DNA of 55,690 nt, taken from contig NZ_JARAJZ010000019.1 in assembly GCF_028765345.1 (NCBI RefSeq), positions 1-55,690 of the forward strand, read 5' to 3'. Numbering within the stretch: position 1 is the stretch's first letter; every line of letters begins with the position of its first letter. Source of the DNA: Sporolactobacillus sp. CQH2019 (lineage in GTDB: Bacteria; Bacillota; Bacilli; Bacillales; Sporolactobacillaceae). A program made the position numbers and the translations under genes. A model generated the notes under the pieces. The model ran no database searches. It was given only the letters and a program-made list of their open reading frames with translations, and had not been told where the DNA came from. Positions 9,246 through 18,012 of the stretch are shown one piece after another.

Positions 9246-9400
9246 TATAATGTCTGAAGCGGCCGTCCCCCCGACTGCATAAAACCAAAATCTGAATTCG
9301 TGATGCTGGACTTTGGCACGGTTTCGGGCCAGCTCCTGGCTCGAAACAGCCGGCGGCACCGCGCCGTGCTGCCGTGCTTGCCTCACTCGAGCTGCTGCCC
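9246..9400 (+). ncRNA. Candidate structured RNA antisense to the MFS leader
   Basis: A perfect TATAAT at 9246-9251 precedes a GC-rich region that folds well as a plus-strand RNA. TTTCGGGCCAG (9322-9332) pairs with CTGGCTCGAAA (9336-9346) over a 3-nt loop. GGCGGCAC (9352-9359) pairs with GTGCTGCC (9366-9373). GGCACGG (9315-9321) can pair with CCGTGCT (9372-9378) as an outer stem, overlapping the second hairpin by two bases. The imperfect positions are G-U wobbles only when read on the plus strand. I found no good -35 box and no match to a known RNA class. Confidence 0.3.
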
Positions 9401-10338
9401 GGGTTAGCAATCAAGAGGTTCGCGGCCTTTTCTGTCATTGCGTTTTTCATCTGCGACTCTTATCCCTATTTGTAATAATATATTGTATCACAAGTTTTGC
9501 AACTCGCAGATTCGTTTAGTATTATGGGGCCGGTAACACTCGATCCTGCGCAGATTGGAATCCATATTAAAGAAAGGAAGATCGCGTCGATCATAGGTAT
9601 CGGTCTTGCTCATTAATTCCTTCTCTTCTCAGAATTTTGCCGGTGCCATCATTTCATTAAGGAAAACAAAACCCCCAATGCCCCCTGGAACCGGACGTCT
9701 GGGGTGGGAAAATGCTCTGAATTTCTGCGGCAGAAAGGAGTTGGAATTTGATCATACGCGATACGATACGTCTTCTCGATTTCTCCGGTCAGCGAAACGA
9801 AATCTCTGTTTAATGATTTGGAAAGCGACAGATCATGAAGAAGCTTCCGCGGGTCCCCTTGATACGTTTCTGGAAACAACAGTTTGACCGGCGGCAGCCA
9901 TTGCCTCTTTTTCCGCCGCGGCTCCATCCTCGAAGCTTTTCCACATATCGGGCCTGGCAGCTTCCGCCGCATGATGGCGCCGCAGGCAAAAAATAACCGA
10001 CAGCCGCGCAGACGGTATACGCCTAGATATTGTCATAGGCCGGTCCCTGACAGCGGGCCGGGCGCCGATAAAGCACCTTTGATCGGCCAGTGTTCGTTTC
10101 TCGTAAAGCTGGATGCTCCCCGTGGTGCACGATTTTGAGCCGCGGCCGGTAGCGGCATACTTCCCGGAGACCGGCAGTCAATCAGTGGCTGTGTGCCCAA
10201 ATGGTCTGAATCAGATCCTTGCAGTTTTATCATGAAGAACATCTTCATCAATCGTTTAAAGTATATAAACTTCCGGTTAATCAGGCGGTTTATGGAAACA
10301 ATAAGTAAATAATGAGACCAGCGGTAAAGGATGATTAT
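9401..10338. other. Long intergenic stretch without a supported gene
   Basis: Nothing intact is recognised. A minus-strand frame at 9649-9972 has a protein-like C-terminal half (KLLFPETYQGDPRKLLHDLS) but no ribosome binding site, and an overlapping minus frame (9833-10036) is also protein-like, so a frameshifted remnant is possible. A plus-strand 30-residue frame at 9524-9616 begins MGPVTLDPAQIGIHIKERK. The sequence at 10040-10300 shows neither repeats nor terminators. Confidence 0.4.
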
Positions 10339-10845
10339 GTGATTTACATATATAATGATTTTGGTGGAACGCACACGACAGCATTAGCAGCGGCTTATCA
10401 TCTAAAGCTCATACCTGGAGGTCGCAAATTAACCAAAAAAGAAATTTTAGCGGTGCCATACTTCAACAAGCTAAACTCATCGGACATGGGTAAGTTTATT
10501 TTTCACGGAATTGACGATGATGGGAATCCCGTTTATACGGTTGGACGCGGTGCTTCAAAACACATGATAACGGCTTTTAACAATCTAAGTTTATTGTTAC
10601 ATGAAAAATATAATGGCAATGAAAAAATTGTTTTTTCCAATACATCGCCGACTGTGCCTTTTGCCATGACAATAGGCGGATTATTTTCCCGATGGCTGAA
10701 AATAGATTTTATCGGAGTGCCGTTTTTAGTGCTTGGGGCAAAACAATGTTATCGGAATGTGATTCGGCTTGTTGATTACACCAAGAAATCCGGTCATGCC
10801 ACAGAGGAAAAGGTACAAGTATTATACAATGATTCGTTTAAATAA
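10339..10845 (+). CDS. DUF3189 family protein
   Basis: The protein begins with the family signature VIYIYNDFGGTHTTALAAAY and has 168 residues from a GTG start at 10339, which is preceded by AAAGGA at a good distance. The ATG at 10312 has no ribosome binding site and adds nine residues that look unlike the family. DUF3189 proteins are Firmicute proteins of about 150-170 residues with no assigned function. There is no signal peptide or membrane segment, so it is probably cytosolic. Immediately downstream lies the promoter and first codons of a lost gerA gene, so this gene may once have neighboured a second germination locus. Confidence 0.75.
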   Translation: MIYIYNDFGGTHTTALAAAYHLKLIPGGRKLTKKEILAVPYFNKLNSSDMGKFIFHGIDDDGNPVYTVGRGASKHMITAFNNLSLLLHEKYNGNEKIVFSNTSPTVPFAMTIGGLFSRWLKIDFIGVPFLVLGAKQCYRNVIRLVDYTKKSGHATEEKVQVLYNDSFK

Positions 10846-10949
10846 TTGAATTACCGATCACGGGTCTTTTTGCTTTGCGGCAAAAATCAGGCGGACAATC
10901 CCCGGAAAGTGACAATGATATGCTTTGGGACATTTCTATCGCTCAAAGG

Positions 10950-11064
10950 GGATATTAAAAACGTTTTAAATGCTCATACCAAAGTAAAAGGCGCCGGTAC
11001 ACAAGGTGAGCCAATGTTTAAAAATATCGTGAAATACATTCGGAATCAAAAGACCGGGGGCTGA
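10950..11064 (+). pseudogene. Remnant of a gerA-type gene: promoter region and first codons only
   Basis: The sequence AAATGCTCATACCAAAGTAAAA at 10968-10989 (shown also at 23784-23805 with minor changes) and the following start region match the upstream and start of the intact gerXA gene at 23831. The remnant encodes MFKNIVKYIRNQKTGG and then stops; gerXA begins MFKIIKNYFRNQKTKQKAG. The SigG-like -10 CATACCA at 10975-10981 is retained. Nothing of the rest of gerA follows. I infer a deleted second germinant-receptor operon. The frame beginning TTG at 10846 merely reads through this remnant. Confidence 0.7.
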
Positions 11065-11255
11065 CTTTCAGAAACCCGGCCCTTATAAACGATGATGCAA
11101 AGTGATTTTACATTCTGAAAATTTTTTTGCTTTTATAGCTCTGCCGGTTATAAGACCGGTCGTTGAACCGGACTTTATTTCTTAATGAAATGTGGCGGAA
11201 CTTTTAGGTTTAATAAAAAACCCGTCATTAACGGCCATATTTTTTTTAATCGCGC

Positions 11256-11284
11256 GGCTCCCCAAAATAGGAGCCTGTTTTTTT
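11256..11284 (+). terminator. Rho-independent terminator
   Basis: GGCTCC (11256-11261) pairs with GGAGCC (11270-11275) across CCAAAATA, followed by TGTTTTTTT. It could terminate transcription from the DUF3189/gerA-remnant side. Confidence 0.8.
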
Positions 11285-11615
11285 ATCGCATCAGTCTGTC
11301 CAGCTCAGTTTCCTCCTGCGTGCGGCAACTGCTTCCGATTTTGGCATGGCCGTTGTTTGGACCCATTTTGCCAGCCGCGCCAGCCGCTATTCCTATTAAT
11401 GATAAACTTTTTATGTTTTTATACTGATAAATTCCGGTCAGGCGGTTCCGCGGTGTCCGAAGTTATTAAGCTCATTTTCTATAAAACTATACTCGCGAAT
11501 CCGTCATTCCGTTCTCTGACAGAGGACGAATAAATCCCTGCAATAATGCCCGCTTTTTGTGGAATGCCTGCAAACACATGTTGGAGAGAAAAGATATATT
11601 TTCTGTGCGTAGGCC
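11285..11615. other. Intergenic region, no supported gene
   Basis: Two overlapping plus-strand frames (11185-11427 and 11192-11533) pass through here, start inside the preceding hairpin region, lack ribosome binding sites and resemble no family. Pieces such as VRQLLPILAWPLFGPILPAA could be membrane-protein debris. Nothing firmer is visible. Confidence 0.4.
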
Positions 11616-12170
11616 CTATTTATCAATCATCAGTACGCTCTGCATCCGGTTCATCATCAGCACAATCCGATCGTCTTCCCCGTGGATCAGCGTCCAGGTA
11701 ATAAATGTCATGGCATTGGCCACATAAAGGCCGGCCAGATAATCGGCGGGAACGTGTACGTGTTCGTTCAGCCGCTGATCCATGATTAATTTCAAAATCT
11801 GTCTGTGCAGGATCGTCCGGAATGCGGCGCTTAAGTCCGCATGTTCTTCGTGGACATCCAGGAGGCGGATAATCGCTTGCCGGTTCGTCTCCAGGTGGCC
11901 GGCCAGCTGCTGCATCACTCCGGTAATATCTTTTTCATGCATTCGTTCATTGATGTACTTTTCAAAATCGTCGGCAAAGCGTACGACCATCTCTTCGAGC
12001 AGAGCATATTTATCCGAATAATGCCGGTAAAAAGTACTGCGGCCGATCAGCGATTCATCGCATAGCTGCTGTACAGTAACTTCTTTAAAAGATTCACTTC
12101 TCAATAAAGCAATCAGTGTATCGGCCAGTAATCGTTTTGTTTTAATGACACGCAGATCCGAATCGTTCAC
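11616..12170 (-). CDS. TetR/AcrR-family transcriptional regulator
   Basis: This regulator has an N-terminal TetR helix-turn-helix (VTVQQLCDESLIGRSTFYRH) and a C-terminal helical domain of the type seen in DhaS-like TetR members (RQAIIRLLDVHEEHADLSAA). I place the start at the GTG at 12170, preceded by GGGAGG seven bases upstream, giving 184 residues; the longer frame from 12191 would translate the ribosome binding site as GGG-rich residues. It is divergent from an alpha/beta hydrolase gene, so it likely controls that gene and itself. Ligand unknown. Confidence 0.85.
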   Translation of the reverse strand: MNDSDLRVIKTKRLLADTLIALLRSESFKEVTVQQLCDESLIGRSTFYRHYSDKYALLEEMVVRFADDFEKYINERMHEKDITGVMQQLAGHLETNRQAIIRLLDVHEEHADLSAAFRTILHRQILKLIMDQRLNEHVHVPADYLAGLYVANAMTFITWTLIHGEDDRIVLMMNRMQSVLMIDK

Positions 12171-12279
12171 GCGTCCGCCTCCCGCCGCCATTTTCGATCA
12201 ATTTGTCGCTTATGGTATTCATTGTACTGCTGTTGTGCCATATGTGCCATTTGCCGGATTTTTAACTCTGGCTTGCCTG

Positions 12280-12289
12280 CCGATATCGG
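12280..12289. promoter_or_regulatory. Palindrome in the TetR/hydrolase intergenic region
   Basis: CCGATATCGG is a perfect 10-bp palindrome, about 35 bases before the hydrolase start, next to the AT-rich TAATAATAGT that could be a -10 region. It is a candidate operator for the adjacent TetR protein; this is inference from position. Confidence 0.35.
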
Positions 12290-12323
12290 GTAATAATAGT
12301 CAGTGCAAAGGGGGAATTCAGCG

Positions 12324-13445
12324 ATGTTTCAAACTTATTTGGAGAATGAACAGTTCAATTTTCAGATGAATCGATTTCTTGAGCCCTATTATGAGGATAG
12401 CGCGATTCAAGAAACCGTCCGCCGGGCGGCGGCTCAAATCGTTGATACGGAAAGTTGGTACGAAACGTGGACAGCACTTGCCGGACAGGCCGATTCTGAT
12501 CACCGGTACGGTCTGGCTGCTTCTTATTATCAACTGGCTGATTTTTACTTGAGTGAGGATGATCCTCGGAAACGGGCGGTGTACGGAGAATTCAGGGCGA
12601 ATTTTTATCAGACGGTCGACCGTTCCGAACTTGAATTTTCTGCGGTTCCTTATGAAGGAAAGGCATTGCCGTGTGTGCGGGTCAGCCGGCACGGTGCAGA
12701 GAAAACACTGCTGTTCCACGGTGGATTTGATTCGCGGCTTGAAGAACTGATCAGTTTCTCAAAGCAGCTGGATGCCCTGAAAGAGTATAATTTTATTATG
12801 TTTGAAGGGCCGGGACAGGGTGAAGCAGTCCGGGCCGGACTCGCCCTGACGCCGCAATGGGAGAAACCGGTGCGCGCCGTACTGGACTATTATCGCCTGG
12901 AACGTGCCGATCTGCTCGGCATGTCGCTCGGCGGCTACCTGTGCCTGCGGGCGGCCGCCTTTGAACCGCGCATTGAAAGCGTCGTCGCTTATGATATCAT
13001 GTACAGCGCGTTTGACTCCCTGACAATGAAGATGGATGCGTCCGGCAAACAATTGCTCGGCGGCATCAATACGGAAGCCGGAGCGGTTCTGATCGATAAA
13101 ATATTTACAAAAAAAGCGGAGACAGACGTCGATTTAGCGTTTAAACTGAAAAAGACATATGATATCACGCATACAGACCAGCCGTCGGAAATGATAAAGG
13201 CCGTCATGCAGTATACTCTCGACGGAATTGAAGATCGGATTACTCAGGATGTGCTGCTGCTTGCCGGCACGCACGATCAGTTTGTCCCGTTTGAGCGTTA
13301 TAGCCTTCTCAAGCAGCGTCTGGTCAATGCGCATTCAGTGACCGGCGAAGTATTTGATGAACGTACGGGCGGCGAGCAGCATTGCCAGATCGGCAGGAAA
13401 CAGCTGGCTTATGATGCAATTATCCGCTTCCTGCAGAGAAAATAA
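12324..13445 (+). CDS. Alpha/beta hydrolase (FrsA-like / pseudooxynicotine-hydrolase-like)
   Basis: From the ATG at 12324, which follows AAAGGGGG, the protein has 373 residues. An N-terminal helical region of about 120 residues precedes the hydrolase core. The core shows LLFHGGFDS (oxyanion region), the nucleophile elbow LLGMSLGGYL, a candidate acid in LLAGTHDQFVPFERY and a candidate His in GGEQHCQIG, in the right order. This layout matches esterase/C-C hydrolase members such as FrsA and 2,6-dihydropseudooxynicotine hydrolase. No signal peptide is seen. The divergent TetR gene suggests induction by its substrate or a related compound. Confidence 0.82.
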   Translation: MFQTYLENEQFNFQMNRFLEPYYEDSAIQETVRRAAAQIVDTESWYETWTALAGQADSDHRYGLAASYYQLADFYLSEDDPRKRAVYGEFRANFYQTVDRSELEFSAVPYEGKALPCVRVSRHGAEKTLLFHGGFDSRLEELISFSKQLDALKEYNFIMFEGPGQGEAVRAGLALTPQWEKPVRAVLDYYRLERADLLGMSLGGYLCLRAAAFEPRIESVVAYDIMYSAFDSLTMKMDASGKQLLGGINTEAGAVLIDKIFTKKAETDVDLAFKLKKTYDITHTDQPSEMIKAVMQYTLDGIEDRITQDVLLLAGTHDQFVPFERYSLLKQRLVNAHSVTGEVFDERTGGEQHCQIGRKQLAYDAIIRFLQRK

Positions 13446-13499
13446 GAAAATCCAATGTTAGTGTTTGCTGACTGTAGTTAAAGGAGGGGGGACAGATTC

Positions 13500-13853
13500 A
13501 TGAAACCGATACAGCCAATGATATTAATAAGGATGGAAAATGCACTGCTTTTGGTGCTGACTTTGTACGGCTATTTTTCTGTTTTTCATTATTCATGGGT
13601 CTGGTTCCTGATTTTTCTTTTAGTTCCGGATATCAGCGGGATTGGCTATTTGATTAATCCTGCAGTCGGAGCCTATTGTTACAATGCCATCCACGTGCTG
13701 TTTCTTCCGGTGCTTCTTGCGCTGCTTGGCCTTTTTCTGACGGATGCGGTTTTGATCGGACTGGGCTTCATCTGGTTGAGTCATATTTTTCTTGATCGGA
13801 CAATCGGTTTCGGTCTGAAATATACGGACGATGCCCGGCATACCTATGGATGA
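13500..13853 (+). CDS. DUF4260 family membrane protein
   Basis: This 117-residue protein has about four hydrophobic segments and the DUF4260 pattern: an opening ENALLLVLTLYGYF, the internal LVPDISGIGYLINPAVGAYCYN, and the end HIFLDRTIGFGLKYTD. The family is small, widespread in bacteria and of unknown function. It has an excellent ribosome binding site (AAAGGAGGGGGG). It follows the hydrolase by 54 bases and may be cotranscribed with it. Confidence 0.82.
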   Translation: MKPIQPMILIRMENALLLVLTLYGYFSVFHYSWVWFLIFLLVPDISGIGYLINPAVGAYCYNAIHVLFLPVLLALLGLFLTDAVLIGLGFIWLSHIFLDRTIGFGLKYTDDARHTYG

Positions 13854-14009
13854 AGAATGAAGCGGGACTGAGGATAAACTGTTTTTCATGTAAATTGTTA
13901 ATCCATCAATCAATGAAATATGGGACGGCTTCGCAAAAGATCTGCGGCGGGCTCCCGAGTGCGGCCGCCTGATGCAGAATGATCTGAAACTCAATAGCAC
14001 ACGATAGGC

Positions 14010-14050
14010 AAAGCAGCACCCTGTCCGGCATAGAAGGGCGCTGCTTTATC
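14010..14050. terminator. Hairpin terminator
   Basis: AAAGCAGC (14010-14017) pairs with GCTGCTTT (14040-14047), with ACCCT and AGGGC extending the stem. The T tract is short (TTTATCGTTT), so it is a moderate terminator for the hydrolase/DUF4260 unit. Confidence 0.6.
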
Positions 14051-14279
14051 GTTTGTATGGGAATCGGAAATCCGGCTGGAAAAAGAAACGTGCGCCAAAA
14101 GTAATATATTGCGTTTATTCATTGATTTACAAAAAATTGATTCCGGACAAAAAAGTCCTTTTCTGATAATGAATCAGCAGCGTCGGACGATGTATAAAAT
14201 CGGTAAGAATGAAGAAAGAAACCGAAAAGATATAGAATGGAGAAACTTTTTAGTTATGTTGACTCAGCCGGGTCCAATT

Positions 14280-15060
14280 TGGATTTCGGTGCGAATTTCC
14301 AACGATCCAGAACGAGTTTCCGGCGATTCGGAGCGGCTGTTCTGTATTTCGGTGCGACGGTCTCATGATTCGGTGCGTCTCAAACCGAATTAGGTGCGAC
14401 TGCTCTGGTTCGGTGCGAGTTCAGCCCGATTCGGAGCGGCTGTTCTGTATTTCGGCGCGACAGTCTCATGATTCGGTGCGTCTCAAACCGAATTAGGTGC
14501 GACTGCTCTGGTTCGGTGCGAGTTCAGCCCGATTCGGAGCGGCTGTTCTGTATTTCGGCGCGACAGTCTCATGATTCGGTGCGTCTCAAACCGAATTAGG
14601 TGCGACTGCTCTATTTCGGTGCGCGTTCAGCCCGATTCGGAGCGGCTGTTCTGTATTTCGGTGCGACAGTCTCATGATTCGGTGCGTCTCAAACCGAATT
14701 AGGTGCGACTGCTCTGGTTCGGTGCGAGTTCAGCCCGATTCGGAGCGACTGTTCTGTATTTCGGCGCGACAGTCTCATGATTCGGTGCGCCTCAAACCGA
14801 ATTAGGTGCGACTGCTCTGGTTCGGTGCGAGTTCAGCCCGATTCGGAGCGGCTGTTCTGTATTTCGGCGCGACAGTCTCATGATTCGGTGCGTCTCAAAC
14901 CGAATTAGGTGCGACTGCTCTGGTTCGGTGCGAGTTCAGCCCGATTCGGAGCGGCTGTTCTGTATTTCGGCGCGACAGTCTCATGATTCGGTGCGTCTCA
15001 AACCGAATTAGGTGCGACTGCTCTGGTTCGGTGCGAGTTCAGCCCGATTCGGTGCGTCTT
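14280..15060. repeat. Tandem array of 103-bp units made of 21-bp TTCGG modules
   Basis: GATTCGG begins units at 14325, 14428, 14531, 14634, 14737, 14840, 14943 and 15046, each exactly 103 bp apart, with very few differences between copies. Inside each unit TTCGG (or TTAGG) cores are spaced 21, 21, 21, 19 and 21 bp. Because 103 is not a multiple of three, no frame can run through, so this is not coding. The left edge at 14283 and the right edge near 15060 carry degenerate modules. Confidence 0.95.
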
Positions 15061-15590
15061 TCCCATGATGGGGTTCAGCTTTCTACACTTGGTCGAGCTG
15101 TTGCACAGGTTCCGTTTATCACGCAGTCGTTCATGAGCGTAAAAGGCTTTTCTATAATCAATCTGTTCATCAGCCGTGTCAGTAAATGGCTGCATGCGTA
15201 AACAGCTTTTTTTAATTGACCGCTTATTTTAACAAAAAACTGCTGATTCGTGCCGGCAAACATTTTTATCTGTAGATATCATCTATCGACTTTTCGGCCT
15301 TCCCGCTTGTTTTCTTCGCGGTAACAAGGAGCAGAACGGCGAACTCTACGTCTTTTAGACGATAAGATTTTATTGTAGCAGCAGCCCATGGTTAATCCGG
15401 GACGTTTGGTTCTGATCAGATTGTGCTGAAGCTGATCGAAAGTTTCTTCACACCGGACTGATGAAAAAAGGAATTTTCTCAGCCACAGAACAGCGGTGCC
15501 GCATCCTGCAGACTAGGCCCGTCCTCCGCAGAAAGCTTCGTCTGCGCCGGAGGCCTGGGGAAGCCAGGTTTTCTAGCGGCTGCTCATCAG
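15061..15590. other. Intergenic region, nothing supported
   Basis: Short overlapping frames on both strands (15075-15263, 14998-15195) are low-complexity shadows of the array edge. A GC-rich inverted sequence near 15513-15575 (AGGCCCGTCC and GGAGGCCTGGG) could be a weak terminator for the minus-strand gene ending at 15591, but the T tract is poor. Confidence 0.4.
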
Positions 15591-16508
15591 TTAAAATTTC
15601 TGGCGCAACAGGCTTCTGATTGTTCTCCCGTATTTTCCGCGAAGGGCGACAATGAAAAGGACGACACCGATCGGAAGCAGCGCAGCATACTGTATCAGGT
15701 GAAGCAGCAGGCCTGCCGACAGTGCCGCACTCTCGCCGATTCCCAGCCCCGCAAGGCCGATTATGACTCCGTATTCAAAAAGGCCGACAGCGCCTGGCGA
15801 GGCAGGTATGAGGTTGACAATGTTTGTTGCGGCGAAAACGGCAAACGACATACGTAAGGACGGAATAAGGTGGAATCCGCATGCGACAAGTCCCAGCCAT
15901 GTTGCCAGAAGGAAAAGAACCCACGATAAAATGACCCAATACATCATTTTCAGCATGCCGACATTTAGAAATTCATTAAAATAACTGCGGAATAAAGGTA
16001 CAAAATAAATAACGGCCAGAGATAAGACAATGAAGAGGATACATAAAAAGAAAAGAATCCATAATGCCCTGACTAATCTGTGATCCCTAAAACCGGAAAA
16101 GGGGACGGCAAGCAGCGATAACATTATAATGGCAATAAAATCCGCCAAACTCGGTATGATCACCAATTTTGTCCGGCGCAGCGGACTGTAATCGCCCGGG
16201 AAAAAAGCGAAGCGTAATCCGTCACCGATATGCAGCGGCAGGACCATGTTGGCAGCGTGTCCGATCCCGACGATTTGGAAAGCGGTCATGCGATTAATGT
16301 TCGGGTCGATACCCAGAGTATAGCCCAGACTGCGCGCATAATTGGAAAATATGTTGATGACAACCGAAACAAAGGCAAGAAACCAATTGATTTTTATATC
16401 CAATAAATGGTTCAGATCCAGGCGGCCGAGTGCTCTGAATGTATAATCAATAATCAAAATAGTGACAACAATACCTACTATTAATTTGAGCTTTGTCTTT
16501 GTTGACAT
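15591..16508 (-). CDS. Flippase-like membrane protein (lysylphosphatidylglycerol synthase TM-domain family)
   Basis: This 305-residue integral membrane protein has seven to eight TM segments and matches the LPG-synthase N-terminal / UPF0104 flippase-like family: SVVINIFSNYARSLGYTLGI, the segment AFQIVGIGHAANMVLPLHIGD, and the late AATNIVNLIPASPGAVGLFE. In MprF this domain flips lysyl-phosphatidylglycerol; stand-alone versions are thought to move other lipids. It has no C-terminal aminoacyl transferase domain. GGGAGC precedes the ATG. It lies 347 bases downstream of a glycosyltransferase on the same strand, so it may move that enzyme's glycolipid product; this link is inferred. Confidence 0.83.
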   Translation of the reverse strand: MSTKTKLKLIVGIVVTILIIDYTFRALGRLDLNHLLDIKINWFLAFVSVVINIFSNYARSLGYTLGIDPNINRMTAFQIVGIGHAANMVLPLHIGDGLRFAFFPGDYSPLRRTKLVIIPSLADFIAIIMLSLLAVPFSGFRDHRLVRALWILFFLCILFIVLSLAVIYFVPLFRSYFNEFLNVGMLKMMYWVILSWVLFLLATWLGLVACGFHLIPSLRMSFAVFAATNIVNLIPASPGAVGLFEYGVIIGLAGLGIGESAALSAGLLLHLIQYAALLPIGVVLFIVALRGKYGRTIRSLLRQKF

Positions 16509-16855
16509 TCAACTGCTCCCTGGTGAAACCTTGTTTTTGCGATGGATGGATCGGTTCGAAACAACTGGCTTTAATTTTCATCTCTAGTATTGATTATAGT
16601 ACACAAAGCGAAAGCTTATGAAAAAAAGATTACGGCGAGAGACGTCCTGAGCGGGACGTTTCTGCCTCTGCTCACAGTCTTTCAATTGTTTTTATAACAT
16701 CAGAAAAATTATCTAATGATCTGCCGGAAAATCAGATAAGTTGCCGTCGATCATCCGGTACGGCTCAGCCGGAGATGTGCCGGGACCGACAAAAGCGGCA
16801 GGAACATCGTGGATTCGATTCATACGACACGGGGCAAAAAGGAGAAGCCGCACGC
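16509..16855. other. Intergenic gap inside the minus-strand cluster
   Basis: The gap holds an imperfect hairpin at about 16640-16665 (AGACGTCC and GGGACGTTTCT) whose minus-strand T run is displaced by about ten bases, so it is at best a weak terminator between the glycosyltransferase and the flippase-like gene. No small gene is seen. Confidence 0.4.
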
Positions 16856-17998
16856 TCAGGCGATTGGGCGATCACGCGATTCATTGTTTTCTTTCGCTGT
16901 TTGAATGAGTAATTTAGTGATATCGCGGGCAGCTTCCGGTTTTCTGAACCGATACTGATTTTTAGAGATTTGAATCAGCTTTTCGCCATCGTTTTCCAAT
17001 AGTGATGTCATCGTGTCCGGAAGTTTTCCGATGTCCGGGCAATAGACGCCTAAATGGTGTTTTAGCACGAACTGAGGATTTTTCTCTTCCTGTCCCCTCA
17101 GTGCCCCGGTTATGATGACGGGTTTGCACAGATTGACCGCTTCCATTAATACGTTGGGGCTTGCCCGCAGGATCAGGATATCGGCTTCCATCATCCGCTC
17201 TTTGACTTCTTTGATAAATCCGTAGATCGTCACTCTGTTTCCAATGTACTTTGACAAATATTTCTCCATGAATTTTTTTAAAGCCGTGTTATGGCCGGCA
17301 ATAATCGTTACGCGGATGTTTTCATATTTTAACAACGTATTGGCTATTTTCAGCACCTGAGTCGATCCCTGACTGCCGCTGATCAGAAGAACGGAAACAT
17401 ATTCTTTGTTTTTACGATGCCAGTGAGGTTCAGGAAGATTTAGGTCACAGAAGGCACTGCGGACCGGAAAACCAGTCAGATACAAATGATCTTCGGCAAT
17501 GCCTTCTTTCAGCATACTTTGTTTCACCTCTTCGGAGGGGCAGATGATATATTTTGCATCTTTATCCACCCAGAGATTTGTGACATTGTCCAGATCGGCA
17601 ATCAATGAGATCACCGGTATATCCAAATCAGCCCGCTTTAAAACTTTTATGATCGAACCGACAAAAATGTCATGGTCGGATACGATTAAATCAGGATGAA
17701 AAGCCTGGATCTGCTCCAATAGAGATTTTCTGATGTTCTGGGCAACGGCCTGATTGACAAGTGCTTTAAACGGATTGCTCAGCCGATAGAAAAATCCCCA
17801 CAAGGCGGGAATTTCAACCGCTAAAAAGTCGTAAATGCGGCTGGGAAAACGGAGAAGCCAGTTGCCAAGCTTAAATCCGTCAATGACTGTAAACTGCATA
17901 TCCGGGGAAAGGAGCACAAGTTGTTCGATCAGCGCTTTTGTGATACTTTTATGTCCGCCGCCTGTTTTTTCCGATGAAATAAACAGAATCTTAGTCAC
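16856..17998 (-). CDS. Glycosyltransferase, MGDG synthase / UgtP-like (GT28)
   Basis: This 380-residue enzyme begins ILFISSEKTGGGHKSITKAL, the GGGH signature of monogalactosyldiacylglycerol-synthase-like glycosyltransferases, continues with PDLIVSDHDIFVG, and has the C-terminal nucleotide-sugar region ILRASPNVLMEAVNLCKPVI. The family transfers a hexose from UDP- or GDP-sugar to a lipid at the inner membrane face. I place the start at GTG 17998 because AAAGGAGA precedes it. It starts 14 bases after the CrtO-like gene ends, so the two are surely cotranscribed. The acceptor could be diacylglycerol or, given that neighbour, an apocarotenoid; the sequence does not decide. Confidence 0.83.
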   Translation of the reverse strand: MTKILFISSEKTGGGHKSITKALIEQLVLLSPDMQFTVIDGFKLGNWLLRFPSRIYDFLAVEIPALWGFFYRLSNPFKALVNQAVAQNIRKSLLEQIQAFHPDLIVSDHDIFVGSIIKVLKRADLDIPVISLIADLDNVTNLWVDKDAKYIICPSEEVKQSMLKEGIAEDHLYLTGFPVRSAFCDLNLPEPHWHRKNKEYVSVLLISGSQGSTQVLKIANTLLKYENIRVTIIAGHNTALKKFMEKYLSKYIGNRVTIYGFIKEVKERMMEADILILRASPNVLMEAVNLCKPVIITGALRGQEEKNPQFVLKHHLGVYCPDIGKLPDTMTSLLENDGEKLIQISKNQYRFRKPEAARDITKLLIQTAKENNESRDRPIA

Positions 17999-18012
17999 AG
18001 CAAACTTCTCCT

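Noticed and set aside
9352-9363. GGCGGCACCGCG resembles the T-box core
   Set aside because: There is no specifier stem, AGTA bulge or following terminator, and the downstream plus-strand gene is far away. I consider it chance within a GC-rich hairpin.
9649-9972. Minus-strand 107-residue frame
   Set aside because: Part of it is protein-like, but it has no ribosome binding site and no recognisable family; kept only as a note on possible debris.
11185-11533. Two overlapping plus-strand frames after the terminator at 11256
   Set aside because: They start upstream of or inside a terminator hairpin, lack ribosome binding sites and show no family pattern.
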